The notes below the pieces were generated by a model, which was given only the letters and a program-made list of their open reading frames with translations, was not told the DNA's origin and did not search any database. This document shows positions 26,715-33,052 of a stretch of 33,052 nucleotides of DNA, one piece after another. Position 1 is the first letter of the stretch. Each line of letters starts with the position of its first letter. The translations under genes and the position numbers were made by a program. This stretch comes from Thermoplasmata archaeon (GTDB taxonomy: Archaea; Thermoplasmatota; Thermoplasmata; Lutacidiplasmatales; UBA184): NCBI GenBank assembly GCA_021801925.1, contig JAKABH010000011.1, forward strand, positions 1-33,052, given 5' to 3'.

Positions 26715-27155
26715 ATGCAGGTCGTGGAGATCCCGGTCCTTCGGTGCCACCGTTGCGCCTACGCCTGGCGTCCCTCGCAACCCGTGGTCCGCATGTGTCC
26801 CCGCTGTAAGTCTACCCTATGGGATCGGCCCAAACTCCGTACGGAACTGGGCCCACGGACCGGCCTAGGGGTCGAGCAGGTCGTGGGTCGCCACCGGAAC
26901 GAGCTTCTGAGAATCGCCCGCCGCCACGGTGCGCGCTCTGTGCGTGTCTTTGGCTCGGTCCGCCGCGGCCAGGCGAGCCGGCAGAGCGATTTGGACCTTC
27001 TGATCACTTTCCGGAAGGGGGCCGACCTCTTTGACCAACTCCATATGGAGCGAGAGTTGAGTGTTCTTCTCGGGAGGGCTGTCGACGTGGTCACGGAAAG
27101 TGGCCTGCATCCTCTCGTGCGGCCCCAGGTGCTCTTCGAGGCGATTCCGCTGTGA
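26715..27155 (+). CDS. MNT nucleotidyltransferase antitoxin (MntA-like) with N-terminal zinc ribbon
   Basis: LRCHRCAYAWRPSQPVVRMCPRCKSTLWDRP ribbon; VRVFGSVRRGQASRQSDLDLLITF (GSx10DxD). Confidence 0.9.
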   Translation: MQVVEIPVLRCHRCAYAWRPSQPVVRMCPRCKSTLWDRPKLRTELGPRTGLGVEQVVGRHRNELLRIARRHGARSVRVFGSVRRGQASRQSDLDLLITFRKGADLFDQLHMERELSVLLGRAVDVVTESGLHPLVRPQVLFEAIPL

Positions 27156-27523
27156 CCTCACCAGATGAAGTCCGGTTGGACGAGATGCTCGAGGCCATCG
27201 AGAGAACCAAGGGCTACGTTTCCCGGGGGCGCGGGGTGTTCTTCTCCGATTACGACACCCGGGAACTCGTAATTCATCACCTGGAGCACCTGTCCGAGTC
27301 GGCGGACCAGGCATCCCAACGAATCAAGAGAGCGAACTCTCTCGTCCCGTGGCAAGACCTCCGCGAGCTGCGGACCCGACTGATTCATCAGTACATGCGG
27401 CCGGACCCGGAAGCCGTTTGGGCCTTCGTCCGGGATCGACTGCCCAAGATTGAGCGACAGTTGCGACGCGTGCGGGTGGTTTCGAGTCCTCGTGAGCTCG
27501 GTCCGGACTCACCGAGAAAGTAG
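27152..27523 (+). CDS. HEPN toxin, HepT/DUF86-like
   Basis: RTRLIHQY (Rx4HxY) within a helical DUF86-like sequence; GTGA overlap with the antitoxin stop. Confidence 0.92.
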   Translation: MTSPDEVRLDEMLEAIERTKGYVSRGRGVFFSDYDTRELVIHHLEHLSESADQASQRIKRANSLVPWQDLRELRTRLIHQYMRPDPEAVWAFVRDRLPKIERQLRRVRVVSSPRELGPDSPRK

Positions 27524-27614
27524 TGCGACCCCGTATTCTCCCGTGTTGCGCTTCGAGCGGGGGCGGATTCCTTAGCCTCTATCCACGACAGAACGAAGCA
27601 TCCTAAGGCCCGAT

Positions 27615-27995
27615 TCATTCAGCGGGTCCCCACAGGCCCCTCAACGTCAACCCGGCCCCAGTGCCCGGCGCAACCTCGGGAACGGTCTGACGGTGAACCG
27701 TTGCCATCACCACCTGGACCGATGCGGGTGTATCCGGGCGGGGACTGACAGTCACCACCTTCATCGTCAACGGCGGACGCAGAACCCCTTCGACCACTTC
27801 CCCCGCAACGACGCACCCCAGGCCCACGATCGTGTAGACCTTGTCGATCCGAAACCGGACCGGACCCGAGGGCGGCGGACCGGTCGGTTCGAGAACGGAG
27901 GACGGTAGGGGGGGCTCCGCGTCGACCCGAGATGCTCCCGACCCGCCCGCCGGCTCCGGCGGCGGCGCCCCCTTCTTGCCCCACCCCCACGGCAT
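27615..27995 (-). CDS. Small protein with EF-Tu/EF1A domain II-like beta-barrel
   Basis: MPWGWGKKGAP… linker then VRFRIDKVYTIVGLGCVVAGEVVEGVLRPPLTMKVV…VPEVAPGTGAGLTLRGL. Confidence 0.62.
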   Translation of the reverse strand: MPWGWGKKGAPPPEPAGGSGASRVDAEPPLPSSVLEPTGPPPSGPVRFRIDKVYTIVGLGCVVAGEVVEGVLRPPLTMKVVTVSPRPDTPASVQVVMATVHRQTVPEVAPGTGAGLTLRGLWGPAE

Positions 27996-28313
27996 ACCTT
28001 GGGAATCCTCCCCTCCGGGGATAAGTTCGTTCCGCGCCGGTGGGACGCGGCCGCACATGCCCGACGTTCTCGCGGCGAGGGGTCGATGGCCCCGGCCGTG
28101 GTCCATGTGGCAGGGTTGGCGTTCCCACCCGTTCCCGGCTCGCTCGCCCTCCCCCGTGGGTCGAAGGACGACCGTCCGGATCGGATCCCCGGCGCGGAAC
28201 CTCGACCCAACCGCCCCCAGGCGCGGGCGGGCCGTCCGTCCCGGGGGGACCCCCGCCCGTGGGACGCCGGCCCCCGCGGGCGACTCTAAGTAGGAAGGGC
28301 TTGTCGGGAAGCT

Positions 28314-29276
28314 GTGCTGGACGCCCCGACCCGCCGGTTCCTGCTGCACAAGACCGACCCCTCGGTCCGCTACCTCACCCTGAAGGAGCTGTGCGACCGG
28401 CCGGAAAGCGACCCCAAGGTCCGGGCCGCACAGGCGGAGATCGGACGGCAGGGGTGGGCGAGGGAGATCCTCCGACTCCAGGCGTCCTCGGGCCAATGGC
28501 CGACGTATCGAGATGAGCCGGCGAATCTGTACCTCCCCAAGTACACCTCGACGAACTTCCTGCTCCTCGTCCTGTCGGAACTCGGGATGACCCGGAACGA
28601 CCCCCGCGTCGCTCGGGCGGCGAAGCTGCTGCTCGACCGGTGGTCGGATCCGACGGAGCAGGTCTGGGAGGGGGCCGGCGCGGAGACCTGCATCACGGGC
28701 AACGGGGTCCGGATGATGGTCCGCCTGGGATTCCTGGACGACCCCCGCATCCAGCGGGCGATCGACTGGCTGGTCGCCGCCCAGAAGTCCGACGGGGGGT
28801 GGCACTGCTGGAAATCCCGGACCGGCACGCTCGCCGCGTGGGAGGCGATGGCCGCCTTCGCGGCGATCCCCCCGGAATCCCGTTCGGCCCCGGTCCGTCG
28901 GGCGATCGAGCGCGGAGCGGCGTTCTTTCTCGAGCGGAAGCTCCTGTACGAGGCCGATGGATCGACCTACCCGCCGTGGTGGCGCATCCACTACCCGAAC
29001 CACTACTACTACGACTTCCTGGTCGGGCTCGACTTCCTGACCGCCCTGGGCTACGGCTCGGACCGGCGCCTGCGGGCGGCCCTCCAGCTGCTCGAGCGGA
29101 AACGCGGCCAGGACGGTCGGTGGCGTCTCGACGCCGTCCAGCCGGATCTGGAGGCCTCGGACCCCTACCATCATCCCCCGCCCGTCTATCCCGTGATGCT
29201 CGAATATCCGGGGGAGCCGAGCCGGTGGGCGACCCTGGTCGCCCTCCGGGTCTTGCGTCGGGCCGGACGCATCTGA
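28314..29276 (+). CDS. Prenyltransferase/squalene-hopene cyclase-like alpha/alpha-toroid protein
   Basis: Repeats such as RAIDWLVAAQKSDGGWHCW, RRAIERGAAFFLERKLLYEADGSTYPPWWRIHYPNHYYYDFLVGLDFLTALGY, RAALQLLERKRGQDGRWRLD. Confidence 0.87.
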   Translation: MLDAPTRRFLLHKTDPSVRYLTLKELCDRPESDPKVRAAQAEIGRQGWAREILRLQASSGQWPTYRDEPANLYLPKYTSTNFLLLVLSELGMTRNDPRVARAAKLLLDRWSDPTEQVWEGAGAETCITGNGVRMMVRLGFLDDPRIQRAIDWLVAAQKSDGGWHCWKSRTGTLAAWEAMAAFAAIPPESRSAPVRRAIERGAAFFLERKLLYEADGSTYPPWWRIHYPNHYYYDFLVGLDFLTALGYGSDRRLRAALQLLERKRGQDGRWRLDAVQPDLEASDPYHHPPPVYPVMLEYPGEPSRWATLVALRVLRRAGRI

Positions 29277-29588
29277 GCCGTCCCTCCGCACCGTCGACCG
29301 GTCTTCCGGCTTCCGTAGCGTCCACCAGATGGACCCGGAGAGCCGGTCGGGGTGCCGGGAGGCGTACGGCGCCGGGGTAGCGGGCCTCGTGTTCAGCCGG
29401 TCCGCTTCCCCGGCCGGGCCACAGCGTTCCCGGTCGCGGTCGTCTGCCCGCCGGGGTCGAGTCGCCGGTCAACGGATCGCGCCGGGTCCGCGGTCCCGCA
29501 GGGGGCCTTCGCTCCCGCCCCGAGAGCGGCGGGCGAAGGGGGGAGGGTCGCCGCATCTTTCTTGCGGGGCCGATGTCTGGGCGGCGTC

Positions 29589-31739
29589 GTGGTCCCGCGG
29601 CCCGGTCGCCTCCTCGCCGTCGCCCTCGTCCTGGGCCTCCTGATCGCCGGCTTCGGCGGGGCCGGGCCCGTACGGCCAAGCGGACCGATGCCGGGAATCC
29701 GGGCCGGCCCTCCTCCTCCCGCCGGGCCGATGCTCCCGCCCCCGTTGCTCCGGGGCTCCCTTTCGGCCTGCCGGCCCGGATCGTCCCCTGCCGCCGGGGC
29801 GGGGGGGCTCTTCGGCGCCGACGCGGTCGGTTCGGGGATCTATGCGACCGGCAACCTGAGCGACCTATCCAACAACTCCGGGATCAACGCGACGCTGCCG
29901 GCCCCCGACGCGGCACCGGGATCGGACCAGTTCGTCGTGGTCGCCATCGCCGACTTCCTGAACGCCACCGAGGCGGTGGCGGTCGGCGTCGCGGAGACCG
30001 GCCTGCCGATCGTCGGCCCGATCGCGGTCCCGGTCGCCTATCTGCCGAACGGCAGCGAGATCTACTCGACCTCCGGCCCGTACCTCACGCGGGGCTCCAC
30101 CTACGACTTCGAGATCCGGCATGCGGTCGGGGACTGGTGGACCCTCTCCTACGGGAGCCATGCGATCACGGGAGGCGCCGCGTGGGAGAACGGCACGTAT
30201 GACCTCGGCACGTCCTCCGCCGCGGGCGTCACCTGCTCCGAGGGGGTCCGGACCGCGCCGGCCCTCCTTGTCGCGCTCTACGGCAACGGGGTCGCCCCGC
30301 CGGACCTGCCGCGGACCCGGATCCCGAGCGCCCTCGGGATCGCCCCCGGGGCCAACGCCTCCTCTTCGTACCGGCCGTTGAGCGCGAACGCCCTCCCTCA
30401 GTTCAACGCCTCCCTCGGCACCCTCGACCTCGAAGGGACCGACCAGAACGCCTCGCTGCCGCTCGACAGCGTCACCGTCGCCTCCAATGCCTCGTTCGGC
30501 TACCCGGGCGCGAACGCCTCGGTATGGGGGACGTACGTCGTCCGGGCGATCGCGACGGTCGCGCTGTCCCCCTCGGTGGCGTCCGTGTCGGCGGGGGGCG
30601 TCGAGCGGTTCGTCGCGACCGCGACCGACCTCGGGGGGACGCTTCTCCCCGCCTCGTTCTCCTGGCAGGTCGTCCCGGCGTCGCTCGGCCGTCTCAACCG
30701 CACGACCGGGGACTCCGTGACGTTCTCCGCGGGTGCCCAGAACGGCACCGGCTCGATCTCGGTCGTCGCCGCGTACAACTGCAGCGTCGGCGCCGCGCGC
30801 TCGAACGTGACGGTGACGGGCGGCGCACGCCCGACGATCGCCTCGTTCACCGTCGCCCCGGCGGCCGTCGTGGTCGGCGAGGCGGCGAACTTTTCCGTCA
30901 CGTTCGGCCCGGGGCCGACCCCGGTCGCGATCGCCTACGCCGGACTCCCCCCGCCGTGCCGGAGCGCGAACGCGACGCGGCTCGCCTGCACCGCCGCCAC
31001 GCCCGGCCTGTATTCCGTGACGGTCTGGGCGAACGCCTCGGACGGGGCGAGCGGCCGCGCCACCGTCTCGTTCCCGGTCGATCCCGATCTCCGCCTCACC
31101 GGCTTCGCCGCCGCTCCGAACGTCGTGACGGAGGGGGGGAGCGTCCAGTTCCAGGCGAACGCCTCGGGCGGGGTCCCCCCCCGGACGTACGCGGTAACCG
31201 GCCTTCCGCCGGGGTGCGCGCCCCCGAGCGACCCGCTCGCCTTTACCTGCACTCCCGCGCGGGTCCCGGGCGTCTTCGAGGTGCGCCTGTATGCGAACGA
31301 CTCCGCCGGCCACTCGACGAGCGCGACAACGAACCTCACGATCGTCCCGCCCCCGGCGCTGCTCGTCCAGCTCGCGGCGACCCCGAACCCGGTCGAGGTC
31401 GGGGAGCCGACCGTTCTCGAGGTCTTCGTGAACGGCGGGAGCGGCGCGGCGACGTTCGGCTACACCGGACTACCGCCCGGCTGCGCCCCGTCGAACACCT
31501 CCCGGCTGGGGTGCACGCCGTCGGAAGTCGGGACGTATCGGGTGACGGTCACGGTGACCGACCCCTCCGGGGCGGTCGGGCAGGCGAACCGGAGCGTGAC
31601 GGTGACCGCCCCACCCGCCGCCCCGGCGTTCGGCGGCCTCGGCCCGGACGGAGGGCTCGTCGTCGCCGGGGCCGCGATCGCGGTCGTCGTCGTCGCCGTG
31701 GCGGTCGTCGTCCGTCGCCGTCGGCGACGGGGCGGGTAG
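29589..31739 (+). CDS. Secreted surface protein with PKD-like repeats and C-terminal membrane anchor
   Basis: GTG start with signal peptide RLLAVALVLGLLIAGFGGAG; three YxGLPPGC…CTP…GxYxVTV repeats; many sequons; C-terminal TM plus RRRRRRGG. Confidence 0.87.
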   Translation: MVPRPGRLLAVALVLGLLIAGFGGAGPVRPSGPMPGIRAGPPPPAGPMLPPPLLRGSLSACRPGSSPAAGAGGLFGADAVGSGIYATGNLSDLSNNSGINATLPAPDAAPGSDQFVVVAIADFLNATEAVAVGVAETGLPIVGPIAVPVAYLPNGSEIYSTSGPYLTRGSTYDFEIRHAVGDWWTLSYGSHAITGGAAWENGTYDLGTSSAAGVTCSEGVRTAPALLVALYGNGVAPPDLPRTRIPSALGIAPGANASSSYRPLSANALPQFNASLGTLDLEGTDQNASLPLDSVTVASNASFGYPGANASVWGTYVVRAIATVALSPSVASVSAGGVERFVATATDLGGTLLPASFSWQVVPASLGRLNRTTGDSVTFSAGAQNGTGSISVVAAYNCSVGAARSNVTVTGGARPTIASFTVAPAAVVVGEAANFSVTFGPGPTPVAIAYAGLPPPCRSANATRLACTAATPGLYSVTVWANASDGASGRATVSFPVDPDLRLTGFAAAPNVVTEGGSVQFQANASGGVPPRTYAVTGLPPGCAPPSDPLAFTCTPARVPGVFEVRLYANDSAGHSTSATTNLTIVPPPALLVQLAATPNPVEVGEPTVLEVFVNGGSGAATFGYTGLPPGCAPSNTSRLGCTPSEVGTYRVTVTVTDPSGAVGQANRSVTVTAPPAAPAFGGLGPDGGLVVAGAAIAVVVVAVAVVVRRRRRRGG

Positions 31740-32070
31740 CCGCCAGGTTCCCGAACTTGGGGGACCGGTCCGGCCGCCACGCCGTCCCCGGCCGCCTGTC
31801 GACCGGGGCGGGTCGCCCCGGCCCGACCGAGCCTCAGCGCGTGGTCAGGTGGGTCCCGCACTTCTGGCGGCTGAGCACCTTCGGCGACGCCCGGCCGATC
31901 GTCACCTCGGTCCGATGCTTCACGAACTCTTTCGGGATGGGCACGCGCATCGCGCCGGGAGAGGCATTGCATCGGGCCCCGGGTCTTGAACCCTCCGAGA
32001 AACGAACCGTCCCGAGGACGACCGCCCGACCGATACGCGGCTCCGAGCCGGGCCAGCGGCTCGGCTCGCG

Positions 32071-32523
32071 CTACGACTTCCGGTGGCGTCGAGCGTTCTG
32101 GGCCGCCCCCGTCCGGAGCGACGGGGTCGAAGACGCCCGGGACCGGTCCGACGTGCGCCGCCGCACGGCGGCGCGGACGAGCGCCTTCACCCCCGCCGCG
32201 TCGATCTTCGAGCCGACCGGAACATCGATCCCCCGGGAGTAGCCGTTGCGCTGCGCATTGAAGAGCCGCTTCGGGTCCGGTAGCTCCGCTCCCTCGGCGA
32301 AGACGAGGCGGACGCGTCCCTTGAGCGGGATCAACAGGCAGACGATGCCGTCGTGCTCGAAGACGGCCACGCCGTGGGGATTGCTCGGCTTCCTCCACTT
32401 GACGACCTCCTCGATTCCCGGATCCGCCGCCTGGACCAGCTCCCGGAGTTCGGCCAGGAGCGCCCCCCGCCCATCGGGCGTCGCCTCGATGAGGGCGTCG
32501 ACCTCCGGGCTGCGGCCGGTCAT
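32071..32523 (-). CDS. DUF1801 (YdhG-like) domain protein
   Basis: LRELVQAADPGIEEVVKWRKPSNPHGVAVFEHDGIVCLLIPLKGRVRLVFAEGAELPDPKRLFNAQRNGYSRGIDV. Confidence 0.88.
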   Translation of the reverse strand: MTGRSPEVDALIEATPDGRGALLAELRELVQAADPGIEEVVKWRKPSNPHGVAVFEHDGIVCLLIPLKGRVRLVFAEGAELPDPKRLFNAQRNGYSRGIDVPVGSKIDAAGVKALVRAAVRRRTSDRSRASSTPSLRTGAAQNARRHRKS

Positions 32524-32790
32524 GTGCCCGGCGGACGGGGCTAACCCCCCAAATTAGTTGCGAACGGCCGCACTGCTTCTCCGGCGCATCGACCGAGGGG
32601 ACGATCGGGCCGCCGACGGACCCCTTTCCCACGGTCGAGGTTCGGCCGCGACGGAGGAGACGGGGTTGGCGATGCATCGCCTCGACGCCTCCCGCGGGCG
32701 GCCGTCATTCCCGGGCGCCATAGAGCGGGCGCGAACCGGATGTCGAAAGGGATCGATCGGGAACCGGCGGGGGGTTCGAACCGCCCGGCG

Positions 32791-32878
32791 TGGTGCGGGG
32801 AGAGGGATTTGAACCCACGAACCCCTACGGGACCAGACCCTGAATCTGGCGCCTTTGGCCAAGCTTGGCAATCCCCGC
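32791..32878 (-). tRNA. tRNA-Leu (anticodon CAG), CCA encoded
   Basis: Acceptor GCGGGGA/TCCCCGC, anticodon arm CCAGA-TTCAGGG-TCTGG, long variable arm, T-loop GGTTCAAATCC, 3' ACCA. Confidence 0.95.
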
Positions 32879-32934
32879 GCCGCGGGGCCGAGCGGTCCCC
32901 GGGATAAGATGGTTGGGGCGGGCCTGTCCTCGGC

Positions 32935-33051
32935 TCACGCCGGGGCCGCGGCCGGGGCGCGCTCCGAGGCGAGGACGTCCATCGCCTCGCCGACCGTCGC
33001 CCGTTCGTGGACGATCGCCCGGAGCGCCTTCAGCATCGCGACCGGGTGGTC
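32935..33051 (-). CDS. C-terminal fragment of a protein, truncated by the window edge
   Basis: Open to the window edge: DHPVAMLKALRAIVHERATVGEAMDVLASERAPAAAPA*; ATVGEAMDVL weakly recalls mutase C-termini, not enough to name. Confidence 0.5.
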   Translation of the reverse strand, partial: DHPVAMLKALRAIVHERATVGEAMDVLASERAPAAAPA

Positions 33052-33052
33052 G

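Noticed and set aside
31834-31950. 38-aa minus-strand ORF MRVPIPKEFVKHRTEVTIGRASPKVLSRQKCGTHLTTR
   Set aside because: Non-biased composition is intriguing, but too short and without a recognised family to call
1-33052. CRISPR array
   Set aside because: No regularly spaced direct repeats noticed

Overview
The window is about 33 kb of very GC-rich, gene-dense DNA. It is probably archaeal and Thermoplasmatota-like; that is inference from TATA boxes about 25-30 nt upstream of start codons, an AbrB-PhoU fusion, zinc-ribbon and C2H2 small domains, and HEPN/MNT. Extreme GC creates many long antisense shadow ORFs, so the ORF track was filtered on recognisable protein motifs. Confident content in order: hot-dog thioesterase, SHMT, a secreted Ig-like protein with a cytoplasmic wHTH-like tail, ThpR RNA ligase/CPDase, a HerA/TraD-like ATPase with a nuclease-like C-terminus plus a small overlapping partner, an HxlR regulator with a four-half-site operator, a DUF4147 (glycerate-kinase-like) protein lacking its catalytic motifs, a two-gene FAD amine oxidase (HcnAB-like fusion plus HcnC/SoxB-like), AbrB-PhoU, an iron-ADH homologue lacking all four metal ligands, a Fur-like protein without a DNA-binding domain, a translationally coupled zinc-ribbon gene pair, dienelactone hydrolase, a mercuric reductase cluster (merA, C2H2-TM-thioredoxin, 4-TM double-cysteine membrane protein), an ISL3-type IS, a Zn-ribbon-MNT/HEPN toxin-antitoxin pair, a stand-alone EF-Tu-domain-II-like protein, a prenyltransferase/squalene-cyclase toroid, a large PKD-like surface protein, a DUF1801 protein and tRNA-Leu(CAG). 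The best candidate for an undescribed system is the mer cluster. The structured intergenic element near 9.6-9.73 kb and the ATPase-nuclease operon come next. All family calls were made by eye; no database search was run.
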